DNA of 64,000 nucleotides from Pleurodeles waltl (GCF_031143425.1 NC_090441.1:222700928-222764927); one strand, 5' to 3'. Shown: positions 10,232-22,286, counted from the stretch's first letter. The notes: generated by a model from the letters alone, not told the origin. Numbers and translations are program-made.

Positions 10232-10479
10232 TGCTTTGAGACTACTTACCACTCTTGTCATTGTACTTTTCATAAGATAAAAATATACAAAACAAGTTCA
10301 GTGTGTGTACACATAACTAAAAAGATTTGCATTTCCTCTTTTCACTCTTTTTTAAAGTGCTGAAAAGTACTTCTAAACTTTCTAAAAAGTTCTAAAAAGT
10401 TTTAAAAGTTTTTTTTCTGTCTTTCTAAAAGTTCTGAAAACTTTTTTCTCTTTTTCTATCACTTTAACTCTCTCTAAAA

Positions 10480-13137
10480 ATGTCTGGCACAGGCCAAAAT
10501 GTTGATCTGTCCAAGATTGCATATAATCACCTTAGCTGGAAAGGAGCAAGGAGTCTCTGCATAGAGAGAGGTTTGAGTGTAGGGAAGAATCCTTCCTTGG
10601 AATTGTTACTTAACATGCTTAGAGAACAAGATAAGGCTAAAAGTGCCCCATCTGTTGAAAAAGTAGCTAATGGTTCCCAATCTGATCCAGGGACTCCCCC
10701 AGGAAAAGGTTCAGGAAAGAAACTTCTTAGCCTGCCCATTACTAGACAGTCTAGCATAGTTGGTACTGAGGTGGAGTCACATCATACAGATGATGTGCTC
10801 TCACATTACACTGTCAGCCAAGCTGTTAGGGTGCCCTCTGTAAGGGACAGGTCTCCTTCTGTTCATTCTGATCATACCTCTGTGTCTAGGAATGTCCCTC
10901 CCACCAACCCTGATGACAGATTGTTAGAAAGGGAACTCAATAAGTTGAGGGTGGCACAAACCAGACTGAAGCTTAAAAAGCAACAGCTGGATTTGGATCG
11001 ACAGTCTTTAGAACTAGAGAAGGAAAGACAGAAGTTGGGTTTAGAAACCCATGGTGGCAGCAGCAGTATTCCCCATAGTCAACCTGTAAGAGAGCATGAT
11101 TCAAGGAATCTGCACAAGATAGTTCCCCCTTATAAGGAGGGGGATGACATTAACAAGTGGTTTGCTGCACTTGAGAGGGCCTGTGTTGTACAGGATGTCC
11201 CTCAAAGGCAGTGGGCTGCTATCCTATGGCTATCATTTAGTGGAAAAGGTAGGGGTAGGCTCCTTACTGTGAAAGAAAGTGATGCCAATAATTTTACAGT
11301 TCTTAAGAATGCACTCCTGGATGGTTATGGCTTAACCACTGAACAATACAGGATAAAGTTCAGAGAGACCAAAAAGGAGTCTTCACAAGACTGGGTTGAT
11401 TTCATTGACCATTCAGTGAAGGCCTTGGAGGGGTGGTTACATGGCAGTAAAGTTACTGATTATGACAGCCTGTATAACTTGATCCTGAGAGAGCATATTC
11501 ATAATAATTGTGTGTCTGATTTGTTGCACCAGTACCTGGTAGACTCTGATCTGACGTCTCCCCAAGAATTGGGAAAGAAGGCAGACAAATGGGTCAGAAC
11601 AAGGGTGAACAGAAAAGTTCATACAGGGGGTGACAAAGATGGCAATAAGAAGAAAGATGGTGAAAAATCTCAAGATAAGCATGGGGATAAGGGTAAAACC
11701 AAAGATCCTTCTTCAAATCTTAAACACTCTTCAGAGGGTGGGGATAAAACCAATTCTTCCTCTTCTTCTCAACCCACACACATTAAAAAGCCTTGGTGCT
11801 TTGTGTGTAAAAACAAAGGCCATAGGCCAGGGGATAAGTCCTGTCCAGGTAAACCCCCTGAGCCTACCACCACTAATACATCAAGCTCTAGTGCCCCTAG
11901 CAGTAGTGGTACTAGTGGTGGGACTGCTGGCAACAGTCAAGTTAAGGGTGTAGTTGGGTTCACTTATGGGTCCATAGTAGAAACTGGGGTAGTCAGTCCC
12001 AAGACAGTTTCTGTCACACCTAGTGGCATTGGCCTTGCCACACTGGCTGCTTGTCCCCTTACAATGGATAAGTACAGGCAGACAGTTTCAATAAATGGTG
12101 TTGAGGCCTTGGCCTACAGGGACACAGGTGCCAGTATCACTTTGGTGACTGAAAACCTAGTGGCTCCTGAACAACACATCCTTGGACCACAGTATAAAAT
12201 TATTGATGTCCATAACTCCACTAAGTTTCTTCCCTTAGCTATAATTCAGTTTAGTTGGGGTGGAGTTACTGGCCCTAAGCAGGTGGTGGTATCACCTAGC
12301 TTACCTGTAGATTGTCTCTTAGGTAATGACCTAGAGGCCTCAGGTTGGGCTGATGTAGAGTTTTATGCCCATGCAGCCATGCTGGGCATCCCAGAGGAAT
12401 TGTTCGCTCTCATTTCTATTGAAATAAAAAAGCAAAGGAGAGAAGGCCTGAAAACTCAGGATCCCTCTCCATCAACAGGTAAAAAGGGTATCACAGTATC
12501 CGCTAACCACCCTACCATTCAGGATACCATTCCTGTGGTGGGAGAAACCTCTCCTGGGGTGTCACCTGTTCCAAGGGAATCATCAGCTGGCAAAGCTGGA
12601 CTCCCTGAGGTGGAAGTACCTCTCTGTGGGATAACTAACATTGGTGACAAAAAGAGCACAATTTTAGTTAACATGGAACATCCCTCCAACCCTCCCAGAG
12701 AAACTTTAGTGCAGAAACCCTGCACTACCTCACAACACTTAGGACAGCATCCCTGCCCTGGTGTGGAGTTCATAGGACAGCATCCCTGCCCTGCTCCAAC
12801 TCAAGAGAAACAGCATCCCTGTTCTCTCTTCCAGCCATATGGACAAAGTTTTTGCCCAGCTATGGCTTTACTCAGACAGCATCCCTGTCTGGCATTTCCA
12901 TCATTACAAATAGGTTCAGTGGACAATTCCCACTGCTCTAAACTAAAACTTACTGATAGAAACTCTAAAAATACATCTTCACATTGTTGCTTAGCTAAAA
13001 AACTTCAAACAGGGTGGTTTACATCCCCACAGGGAAGTAACCATATAGTGGATGATAAAGGGAGTAACCAGTCTATTGCAGAGCTACTCTCTACTTATCA
13101 CCACTTAGACAATAAAGTCTCAACTGGCCAAGGTTAG
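10480..13137 (+). CDS. gag: Gag-protease polyprotein, array unit 1 (885 aa)
   Basis: This is the structural polyprotein that would form retrotransposon particles. In order: an N-terminal domain (1-60), a Ser/Pro linker, a charged coiled coil (about 143-190), a Gag core (about 210-375) whose second half (285-375) resembles a SCAN domain, a Lys-rich stretch, a zinc knuckle CX2CX4HX6C (440-455), a Ser/Thr linker and an aspartic protease with YRDTGAS (546-552) and LLGND (613-617). A tail of about 240 residues follows, with repeated QHPC motifs and a short remnant of an RNase H region at the end. ATG 10480 follows AAAA and a U-rich leader with repeated TCTAAAAAGT. There is no integrase or RT. The frame is uninterrupted, unlike the larger relative at 34307. 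It differs from unit 2 at residues 131, 159, 271 and 643. Confidence 0.9.
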   Translation: MSGTGQNVDLSKIAYNHLSWKGARSLCIERGLSVGKNPSLELLLNMLREQDKAKSAPSVEKVANGSQSDPGTPPGKGSGKKLLSLPITRQSSIVGTEVESHHTDDVLSHYTVSQAVRVPSVRDRSPSVHSDHTSVSRNVPPTNPDDRLLERELNKLRVAQTRLKLKKQQLDLDRQSLELEKERQKLGLETHGGSSSIPHSQPVREHDSRNLHKIVPPYKEGDDINKWFAALERACVVQDVPQRQWAAILWLSFSGKGRGRLLTVKESDANNFTVLKNALLDGYGLTTEQYRIKFRETKKESSQDWVDFIDHSVKALEGWLHGSKVTDYDSLYNLILREHIHNNCVSDLLHQYLVDSDLTSPQELGKKADKWVRTRVNRKVHTGGDKDGNKKKDGEKSQDKHGDKGKTKDPSSNLKHSSEGGDKTNSSSSSQPTHIKKPWCFVCKNKGHRPGDKSCPGKPPEPTTTNTSSSSAPSSSGTSGGTAGNSQVKGVVGFTYGSIVETGVVSPKTVSVTPSGIGLATLAACPLTMDKYRQTVSINGVEALAYRDTGASITLVTENLVAPEQHILGPQYKIIDVHNSTKFLPLAIIQFSWGGVTGPKQVVVSPSLPVDCLLGNDLEASGWADVEFYAHAAMLGIPEELFALISIEIKKQRREGLKTQDPSPSTGKKGITVSANHPTIQDTIPVVGETSPGVSPVPRESSAGKAGLPEVEVPLCGITNIGDKKSTILVNMEHPSNPPRETLVQKPCTTSQHLGQHPCPGVEFIGQHPCPAPTQEKQHPCSLFQPYGQSFCPAMALLRQHPCLAFPSLQIGSVDNSHCSKLKLTDRNSKNTSSHCCLAKKLQTGWFTSPQGSNHIVDDKGSNQSIAELLSTYHHLDNKVSTGQG

Positions 13138-13154
13138 CCTTATTGTCCTTCGTT

Positions 13155-13163
13155 GGGGGGGGG
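13155..13163 (+). other. Polypurine tract (G9), array unit 1
   Basis: Nine G residues lie just before LTR 2, after the conserved TTATTGTCCTTCGTT. This is the expected plus-strand primer position. The equivalent run is nine G before LTR 3, eleven before LTR 4 (25233-25243) and nine in the autonomous element (39322-39330). Confidence 0.65.
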
Positions 13164-13164
13164 T

Positions 13165-16100
13165 TGTGTGAGAAAGTAGCCTCTTTCTAGCCTTGTTACC
13201 CCCACTTTTGGCCTGTTTGTGAGTGTATGTCAGGGTGTTTTCACTGTCTCACTGGGATCCTGCTAGCCAGGGCCCAGTGCTCATAGTGAAAGCCCTATGT
13301 TTTCAGTATGTTTGTTATGTGTCACTGGGACCCTGCTAGCCAGGACCCCAGTGCTCATAAGTTTGTGGCCTATATGTATGTGTTTCCTGTGTGGTGCCTA
13401 ACTGTCTCACTGAGGCTCTGCTAATCAGAACCTCAGTGGTTATGCTCTCTCATTTCTTTCAAATTGTCACTAACAGGCTAGTGACCAATTTTACCAATTT
13501 ACATTGGCTTACTGGAACACCCTTATAATTCCCTAGTATATGGTACTGAGGTACCCAGGGTATTGGGGTTCCAGGAGATCCCTATGGGCTGCAGCATTTC
13601 TTTTGCCACCCATAGGGAGCTCTGACAATTCTTACACAGGCCTGCCACTGCAGCCTGAGTGAAATAACGTCCACGTTATTTCACAGCCATTTTACACTGC
13701 ACTTAAGTAACTTATAAGTCACCTATATGTCTAACCTTTACCTGGTAAAGGTTAGGTGCAAAGTTACTTAGTGTGAGGGCACCCTGGCACTAGCCAAGGT
13801 GCCCCCACATTCTTCAGGGCCAATTCCCCGGACTTTGTGAGTGCGGGGACACCATTACACGCGTGCACTACATATAGGTCACTACCTATATGTAGCTTCA
13901 CAATGGTAACTCCGAATATGGCCATGTAACATGTCTATGATCATGGAATTGCCCCCTCTATGCCATCCTGGCATAGTTGGCACAATCCCATGATCCCAGT
14001 GGTCTGTAGCACAGACCCTGGTACTGCCAAACTGCCTTTCCTGGGGTTTCACTGCAGCTGCTGCTGCTGCCAACCCCTCAGACAGGTTCCTGCCCCCCTG
14101 GGGTAAAGCCAGGCTTGTCCCAGGATGGCAGAACAAAGGACTTCCTCTGAGAGAGGGTGTTACACCCTCTCCCTTTGGAAAATGGTGTGAAGGCAGGGGA
14201 GGAGTAGCCTCCCCCAGCCTCTGGAAATGCTTTCTTGGGCACAGATGTGCCCAATTCTGCATAAGCCAGTCTACACCGGTTCAGGGGACCCCTTAGCCCT
14301 GCTCTGGCACGAAACTGGACAAAGGAAAGGGGAGTGACCACTCCCCTGACCTGCACCTCCCCTGGGAGGTGTCCAGAGCTCCTCCAGTCTGCTCCAGACC
14401 TCTGCCATCTTGGAAACAGAGGTGCTGCCAGCACACTGGACTGCTCTGAGTGGCCAGTGCCACCAGGTGATGTCAGAGACTCCTTCTGATAGGCTCCTCC
14501 AGGTGTTGCTAGCCTATCCTCTCTCCTAAGTAGCCAAACCCTCTTTTCTGGCTATTTAGGGTCTCTGTCTCTGGGGAAACTTTGGATAACGAATGCAAGA
14601 GCTCATCAGAGTTCCTCTGCATCTCTCTCTTCACCTTCTGCCAAGGTATCGACTGCTGACCGCGCTGGAAGCCTGCAAAACTGCAACATATTAGCAAAGA
14701 CGACTACTGCAACTCTGTAACGCTGATCCTGCCGCCTTCTCGACTGTTTTCCTGTGGTGCATGCTGTGGGGGTAGTCTGCCTCCTCTCTGCACTAGAAGC
14801 TCCGAAGAAATCTCCTGTGGGTCGACGGAATCTTCCCCCTGCTACTGCAGGCACCAAAAAGCTGTATTACCGGTCCCTTGGGTCTCCTCTCAGCACGACG
14901 AGCGAGGTCCCTTGAATCCAGCAACTCTGTCCAAGTGACTCCCACAGTCCAGTGACTCTTCAGTCCAAGTTTGGTGGAGGTAAGTCCTTGCCTCCCCACG
15001 CCAGACTGCATTGTTGGAAACCGCGTATTTTGCAAATACTCCGGCTTCCGTGCACTTCCAGCGGAAATCCTTTGTGCACAGCCAAGCCTGGGTCCACGGC
15101 ACTCTAACCTGCATTGCACGACTTTCTAAGTTGGTCTCCGGCGACGTGGGACTCCTTTGAGCAACTTCAGTGAGCACCGTTTTACGCATCCTTGTAGTGC
15201 CTGTTTCTGGCACTTCTCCAGGAGCTACCTGCTGATGAGAAGGCTCCTTGTCTTGCTCGACATCCCCTCTCTCTCCTGACGCAATTTACGACATCCTGGT
15301 CCCTCCTGGGCCACAGCAGCATCCAAACATGCTTACCACACGATTTGCAGCTAGCAAGGCTTGTTGGCAGTCTTTCGGTGGGAAAACACTTCTGCACAAC
15401 TTTACAAAGCAAGAGGAATTCGTCCTATAAAGGGGAAGTCTCTAGCCCTTTGCGTTCCTGCAGAAACCTCAGCTTCTTCTGTCCAGTAGAAGCTTCTTTG
15501 CACCCACAGCTGGCATTTCCTGGGCATCTGCCCCTCTCCGACTTGCTTGTGACTTTTGGACTTCGTCCCCTTGTTCCACAGGTACCCTAGATTGGAAATC
15601 CATTGTTGTTGCATTGCTGGTTTGTGTCTTTCCTGCATTATTCCCCTATCACAACTTCTTTGTCCTCTGGGGAACTTCAGTGCACTTTGCACTCACTTTT
15701 CAGGGTCTTGGGGTGGGCTATTTTTCTAACCCTCAATATTTTCTAATAGTCCCAGCGACTCTCTACAAGGTCACATAGGTTTGGGGTCCATTCGTGGTTC
15801 GCATTCCACTTTTGGAGTATATGGTTTGTGTTGCCCCCTATCCCTATGTGTCCCCATTGCATCCTATTGTAACTATACATTGTTTGCACTGTTTTCTAAG
15901 ACTATACTGCATATTTTTGGTATTGTGTACATATAACTTGTGTATATTTGCTATCCTCTTGCTGAGGTTACACTCTAAGATACTTTGGCATATTGTCATA
16001 AAAATAAAGTACCTTTATTTTTAGTATAACTGTGTATTGTGTTTTCTTATGATATTGTGCAAGTGACACTTGTGGTACTGTGGTAGTTTCACACGTCTCC

Positions 16101-16247
16101 TAGTTCAGCCTAAGCTGCTCTGCTAAGCTACCATTATCTATCAGCCTATGCTGCTAGACACCCTATACACTAATAAGGGATAACTGGGCCTGGTGCAAGG
16201 TGCAAGTACCCCTAGGTACTCACTACAAGCCAGTCCAGCCTCCTACA
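13165..16247 (+). repeat. LTR 2 of the tandem array
   Basis: It is 3083 bases and almost identical to LTR 3. In the left 0.6 kb it lacks the private changes of LTR 1 and agrees with LTR 4. From about 0.9 kb rightward it shares derived bases with LTR 1 (TGATGTCA, a changed base after AAGG in the region near 14645). This mosaic pattern fits a crossover between 3' and 5' LTRs. Confidence 0.9.
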
Positions 16248-16518
16248 TTGGTTGTGCAGCGGTGGGATAAGTGCTTTGAGACTACTTACCACTCTTGTCA
16301 TTGTACTTTTCATAAGATAAAAATATACAAAACAAGTTCAGTGTGTGTACCCATAACTAAAAAGATTTGCATTTCCTCTTTTCACTCTTTTTTAAAGTGC
16401 TGAAAAGTACTTCTAAACTTTCTAAAAAGTTCTAAAAAGTTTTAAAAGTTTTTTTTCTGTCTTTCTAAAAGTTCTGAAAACTTTTTCTCTTTTTCTATCA
16501 CTTTAACTCTCTCTAAAA

Positions 16519-19176
16519 ATGTCTGGCACAGGCCAAAATGTTGATCTGTCCAAGATTGCATATAATCACCTTAGCTGGAAAGGAGCAAGGAGTCTCTGCA
16601 TAGAGAGAGGTTTGAGTGTAGGGAAGAATCCTTCCTTGGAATTGTTACTTAACATGCTTAGAGAACAAGATAAGGCTAAAAGTGCCCCATCTGTTGAAAA
16701 AGTAGCTAATGGTTCCCAATCTGATCCAGGGACTCCCCCAGGAAAAGGTTCAGGAAAGAAACTTCTTAGCCTGCCCATTACTAGACAGTCTAGCATAGTT
16801 GGTACTGAGGTGGAGTCACATCATACAGATGATGTGCTCTCACATTACACTGTCAGCCAAGCTGTTAGGGTGCCCTCTGTAAGGGACAGGTCTCCTTCTG
16901 TTCATTCTCATCATACCTCTGTGTCTAGGAATGTCCCTCCCACCAACCCTGATGACAGATTGTTAGAAAGGGAACTCAATAAGTTGAGGGTGGAACAAAC
17001 CAGACTGAAGCTTAAAAAGCAACAGCTGGATTTGGATCGACAGTCTTTAGAACTAGAGAAGGAAAGACAGAAGTTGGGTTTAGAAACCCATGGTGGCAGC
17101 AGCAGTATTCCCCATAGTCAACCTGTAAGAGAGCATGATTCAAGGAATCTGCACAAGATAGTTCCCCCTTATAAGGAGGGGGATGACATTAACAAGTGGT
17201 TTGCTGCACTTGAGAGGGCCTGTGTTGTACAGGATGTCCCTCAAAGGCAGTGGGCTGCTATCCTGTGGCTATCATTTAGTGGAAAAGGTAGGGGTAGGCT
17301 CCTTACTGTGAAAGAAAGTGATGCCAATCATTTTACAGTTCTTAAGAATGCACTCCTGGATGGTTATGGCTTAACCACTGAACAATACAGGATAAAGTTC
17401 AGAGAGACCAAAAAGGAGTCTTCACAAGACTGGGTTGATTTCATTGACCATTCAGTGAAGGCCTTGGAGGGGTGGTTACATGGCAGTAAAGTTACTGATT
17501 ATGACAGCCTGTATAACTTGATCCTGAGAGAGCATATTCATAATAATTGTGTGTCTGATTTGTTGCACCAGTACCTGGTAGACTCTGATCTGACGTCTCC
17601 CCAAGAATTGGGAAAGAAGGCAGACAAATGGGTCAGAACAAGGGTGAACAGAAAAGTTCATACAGGGGGTGACAAAGATGGCAATAAGAAGAAAGATGGT
17701 GAAAAATCTCAAGATAAGCATGGGGATAAGGGTAAAACCAAAGATCCTTCTTCAAATCTTAAACACTCTTCAGAGGGTGGGGATAAAACCAATTCTTCCT
17801 CTTCTTCTCAACCCACACACATTAAAAAGCCTTGGTGCTTTGTGTGTAAAAACAAAGGCCATAGGCCAGGGGATAAGTCCTGTCCAGGTAAACCCCCTGA
17901 GCCTACCACCACTAATACATCAAGCTCTAGTGCCCCTAGCAGTAGTGGTACTAGTGGTGGGACTGCTGGCAACAGTCAAGTTAAGGGTGTAGTTGGGTTC
18001 ACTTATGGGTCCATAGTAGAAACTGGGGTAGTCAGTCCCAAGACAGTTTCTGTCACACCTAGTGGCATTGGCCTTGCCACACTGGCTGCTTGTCCCCTTA
18101 CAATGGATAAGTACAGGCAGACAGTTTCAATAAATGGTGTTGAGGCCTTGGCCTACAGGGACACAGGTGCCAGTATCACTTTGGTGACTGAAAACCTAGT
18201 GGCTCCTGAACAACACATCCTTGGACCACAGTATAAAATTATTGATGTCCATAACTCCACTAAGTTTCTTCCCTTAGCTATAATTCAGTTTAGTTGGGGT
18301 GGAGTTACTGGCCCTAAGCAGGTGGTGGTATCACCTAGCTTACCTGTAGATTGTCTCTTAGGTAATGACCTAGAGGCCTCAGGTTGGGCTGATGTAGAGT
18401 TTTATGCCCATGCAGCCATGCTGGGCATCCCAGAGGAATTGTTCCCTCTCATTTCTATTGAAATAAAAAAGCAAAGGAGAGAAGGCCTGAAAACTCAGGA
18501 TCCCTCTCCATCAACAGGTAAAAAGGGTATCACAGTATCCGCTAACCACCCTACCATTCAGGATACCATTCCTGTGGTGGGAGAAACCTCTCCTGGGGTG
18601 TCACCTGTTCCAAGGGAATCATCAGCTGGCAAAGCTGGACTCCCTGAGGTGGAAGTACCTCTCTGTGGGATAACTAACATTGGTGACAAAAAGAGCACAA
18701 TTTTAGTTAACATGGAACATCCCTCCAACCCTCCCAGAGAAACTTTAGTGCAGAAACCCTGCACTACCTCACAACACTTAGGACAGCATCCCTGCCCTGG
18801 TGTGGAGTTCATAGGACAGCATCCCTGCCCTGCTCCAACTCAAGAGAAACAGCATCCCTGTTCTCTCTTCCAGCCATATGGACAAAGTTTTTGCCCAGCT
18901 ATGGCTTTACTCAGACAGCATCCCTGTCTGGCATTTCCATCATTACAAATAGGTTCAGTGGACAATTCCCACTGCTCTAAACTAAAACTTACTGATAGAA
19001 ACTCTAAAAATACATCTTCACATTGTTGCTTAGCTAAAAAACTTCAAACAGGGTGGTTTACATCCCCACAGGGAAGTAACCATATAGTGGATGATAAAGG
19101 GAGTAACCAGTCTATTGCAGAGCTACTCTCTACTTATCACCACTTAGACAATAAAGTCTCAACTGGCCAAGGTTAG
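16519..19176 (+). CDS. gag: Gag-protease polyprotein, array unit 2 (885 aa)
   Basis: It has the same architecture as unit 1: coiled coil, SCAN-like Gag core, zinc knuckle, protease with YRDTGAS and LLGND, then the QHPC-repeat tail. It is intact over 885 codons. Differences from unit 1 include His for Asp at 131, Glu for Ala at 159, His for Asn at 271 and Pro for Ala at 643. It is preceded by LTR 2, a primer-binding site at 16248 and the same U-rich leader (one base shorter). The very small number of differences indicates recent duplication of the whole 6.04 kb unit. Confidence 0.9.
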   Translation: MSGTGQNVDLSKIAYNHLSWKGARSLCIERGLSVGKNPSLELLLNMLREQDKAKSAPSVEKVANGSQSDPGTPPGKGSGKKLLSLPITRQSSIVGTEVESHHTDDVLSHYTVSQAVRVPSVRDRSPSVHSHHTSVSRNVPPTNPDDRLLERELNKLRVEQTRLKLKKQQLDLDRQSLELEKERQKLGLETHGGSSSIPHSQPVREHDSRNLHKIVPPYKEGDDINKWFAALERACVVQDVPQRQWAAILWLSFSGKGRGRLLTVKESDANHFTVLKNALLDGYGLTTEQYRIKFRETKKESSQDWVDFIDHSVKALEGWLHGSKVTDYDSLYNLILREHIHNNCVSDLLHQYLVDSDLTSPQELGKKADKWVRTRVNRKVHTGGDKDGNKKKDGEKSQDKHGDKGKTKDPSSNLKHSSEGGDKTNSSSSSQPTHIKKPWCFVCKNKGHRPGDKSCPGKPPEPTTTNTSSSSAPSSSGTSGGTAGNSQVKGVVGFTYGSIVETGVVSPKTVSVTPSGIGLATLAACPLTMDKYRQTVSINGVEALAYRDTGASITLVTENLVAPEQHILGPQYKIIDVHNSTKFLPLAIIQFSWGGVTGPKQVVVSPSLPVDCLLGNDLEASGWADVEFYAHAAMLGIPEELFPLISIEIKKQRREGLKTQDPSPSTGKKGITVSANHPTIQDTIPVVGETSPGVSPVPRESSAGKAGLPEVEVPLCGITNIGDKKSTILVNMEHPSNPPRETLVQKPCTTSQHLGQHPCPGVEFIGQHPCPAPTQEKQHPCSLFQPYGQSFCPAMALLRQHPCLAFPSLQIGSVDNSHCSKLKLTDRNSKNTSSHCCLAKKLQTGWFTSPQGSNHIVDDKGSNQSIAELLSTYHHLDNKVSTGQG

Positions 19177-19203
19177 CCTTATTGTCCTTCGTTGGGGGGG
19201 GGT

Positions 19204-22200
19204 TGTGTGAGAAAGTAGCCTCTTTCTAGCCTTGTTACCCCCACTTTTGGCCTGTTTGTGAGTGTATGTCAGGGTGTTTTCACTGTCTCACTGGGATCCT
19301 GCTAGCCAGGGCCCAGTGCTCATAGTGAAAACCCTATGTTTTCAGTATGTTTGTTATGTGTCACTGGGACCCTGCTAGCCAGGACCCCAGTGCTCATAAG
19401 TTTGTGGCCTATATGTATGTGTTTCCTGTGTGGTGCCTAACTGTCTCACTGAGGCTCTGCTAATCAGAACCTCAGTGGTTATGCTCTCTCATTTCTTTCA
19501 AATTGTCACTAACAGGCTAGTGACCAATTTTACCAATTTACATTGGCTTACTGGAACACCCTTATAATTCCCTAGTATATGGTACTGAGGTACCCAGGGT
19601 ATTGGGGTTCCAGGAGATCCCTATGGGCTGCAGCATTTCTTTTGCCACCCATAGGGAGCTCTGACAATTCTTACACAGGCCTGCCACTGCAGCCTGAGTG
19701 AAATAACGTCCACGTTATTTCACAGCCATTTTACACTGCACTTAAGTAACTTATAAGTCACCTATATGTCTAACCTTTACCTGGTAAAGGTTAGGTGCAA
19801 AGTTACTTAGTGTGAGGGCACCCTGGCACTAGCCAAGGTGCCCCCACATTCTTCAGGGCCAATTCCCCGGACTTTGTGAGTGCGGGGACACCATTACACG
19901 CGTGCACTACATATAGGTCACTACCTATATGTAGCTTCACAATGGTAACTCCGAATATGGCCATGTAACATGTCTATGATCATGGAATTGCCCCCTCTAT
20001 GCCATCCTGGCATAGTTGGCACAATCCCATGATCCCAGTGGTCTGTAGCACAGACCCTGGTACTGCCAAACTGCCTTTCCTGGGGTTTCACTGCAGCTGC
20101 TGCTGCTGCCAACCCCTCAGACAGGTTCCTGCCCCCCTGGGGTAAAGCCAGGCTTGTCCCAGGATGGCAGAACAAAGGACTTCCTCTGAGAGAGGGTGTT
20201 ACACCCTCTCCCTTTGGAAAATGGTGTGAAGGCAGGGGAGGAGTAGCCTCCCCCAGCCTCTGGAAATGCTTTCTTGGGCACAGATGTGCCCAATTCTGCA
20301 TAAGCCAGTCTACACCGGTTCAGGGGACCCCTTAGCCCTGCTCTGGCACGAAACTGGACAAAGGAAAGGGGAGTGACCACTCCCCTGACCTGCACCTCCC
20401 CTGGGAGGTGTCCAGAGCTCCTCCAGTCTGCTCCAGACCTCTGCCATCTTGGAAACAGAGGTGCTGCCAGCACACTGGACTGCTCTGAGTGGCCAGTGCC
20501 ACCAGGTGATGTCAGAGACTCCTTCTGATAGGCTCCTCCAGGTGTTGCTAGCCTATCCTCTCTCCTAAGTAGCCAAACCCTCTTTTCTGGCTATTTAGGG
20601 TCTCTGTCTCTGGGGAAACTTTGGATAACGAATGCAAGAGCTCATCAGAGTTCCTCTGCATCTCTCTCTTCACCTTCTGCCAAGGTATCGACTGCTGACC
20701 GCGCTGGAAGCCTGCAAAACTGCAACATATTAGCAAAGACGACTACTGCAACTCTGTAACGCTGATCCTGCCGCCTTCTCGACTGTTTTCCTGTGGTGCA
20801 TGCTGTGGGGGTAGTCTGCCTCCTCTCTGCACTAGAAGCTCCGAAGAAATCTCCTGTGGGTCGACGGAATCTTCCCCCTGCTACTGCAGGCACCAAAAAG
20901 CTGTATTACCGGTCCCTTGGGTCTCCTCTCAGCACGACGAGCGAGGTCCCTTGAATCCAGCAACTCTGTCCAAGTGACTCCCACAGTCCAGTGACTCTTC
21001 AGTCCAAGTTTGGTGGAGGTAAGTCCTTGCCTCCCCACGCCAGACTGCATTGTTGGAAACCGCGTATTTTGCAAATACTCCGGCTTCCGTGCACTTCCAG
21101 CGGAAATCCTTTGTGCACAGCCAAGCCTGGGTCCACGGCACTCTAACCTGCATTGCACGACTTTCTAAGTTGGTCTCCGGCGACGTGGGACTCCTTTGAG
21201 CAACTTCAGTGAGCACCGTTTTACGCATCCTTGTAGTGCCTGTTTCTGGCACTTCTCCAGGAGCTACCTGCTGATGAGAAGGCTCCTTGTCTTGCTCGAC
21301 ATCCCCTCTCTCTCCTGACGCAATTTACGACATCCTGGTCCCTCCTGGGCCACAGCAGCATCCAAACATGCTTACCACACGATTTGCAGCTAGCAAGGCT
21401 TGTTGGCAGTCTTTCGGTGGGAAAACACTTCTGCACAACTTTACAAAGCAAGAGGAATTCGTCCTATAAAGGGGAAGTCTCTAGCCCTTTGCGTTCCTGC
21501 AGAAACCTCAGCTTCTTCTGTCCAGTAGAAGCTTCTTTGCACCCACAGCTGGCATTTCCTGGGCATCTGCCCCTCTCCGACTTGCTTGTGACTTTTGGAC
21601 TTCGTCCCCTTGTTCCACAGGTACCCTAGATTGGAAATCCATTGTTGTTGCATTGCTGGTTTGTGTCTTTCCTGCATTATTCCCCTATCACAACTTCTTT
21701 GTCCTCTGGGGAACTTCAGTGCACTTTGCACTCACTTTTCAGGGTCTTGGGGTGGGCTATTTTTCTAACCCTCAATATTTTCTAATAGTCCCAGCGACTC
21801 TCTACAAGGTCACATAGGTTTGGGGTCCATTCGTGGTTCGCATTCCACTTTTGGAGTATATGGTTTGTGTTGCCCCCTATCCCTATGTGTCCCCATTGCA
21901 TCCTATTGTAACTATACATTGTTTGCACTGTTTTCTAAGACTATACTGCATATTTTTGGTATTGTGTACATATAACTTGTGTATATTTGCTATCCTCTTG
22001 CTGAGGTTACACTCTAAGATACTTTGGCATATTGTCATAAAAATAAAGTACCTTTATTTTTAGTATAACTGTGTATTGTGTTTTCTTATGATATTGTGCA
22101 AGTGACACTTGTGGTACTGTGGTAGTTTCACACGTCTCCTAGTTCAGCCTAAGCTGCTCTGCTAAGCTACCATTATCTATCAGCCTATGCTGCTAGACAC

Positions 22201-22286
22201 CCTATACACTAATAAGGGATAACTGGGCCTGGTGCAAGGTGCAAGTACCCCTAGGTACTCACTACAAGCCAGTCCAGCCTCCTACA
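19204..22286 (+). repeat. LTR 3 of the tandem array
   Basis: It is 3083 bases, nearly identical to LTR 2, and shares with it derived bases absent from LTRs 1 and 4 (for example CATTCTTCAGG and GTATTTTGC). Units 2 and 3 are therefore the most recently duplicated pair. Confidence 0.9.
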
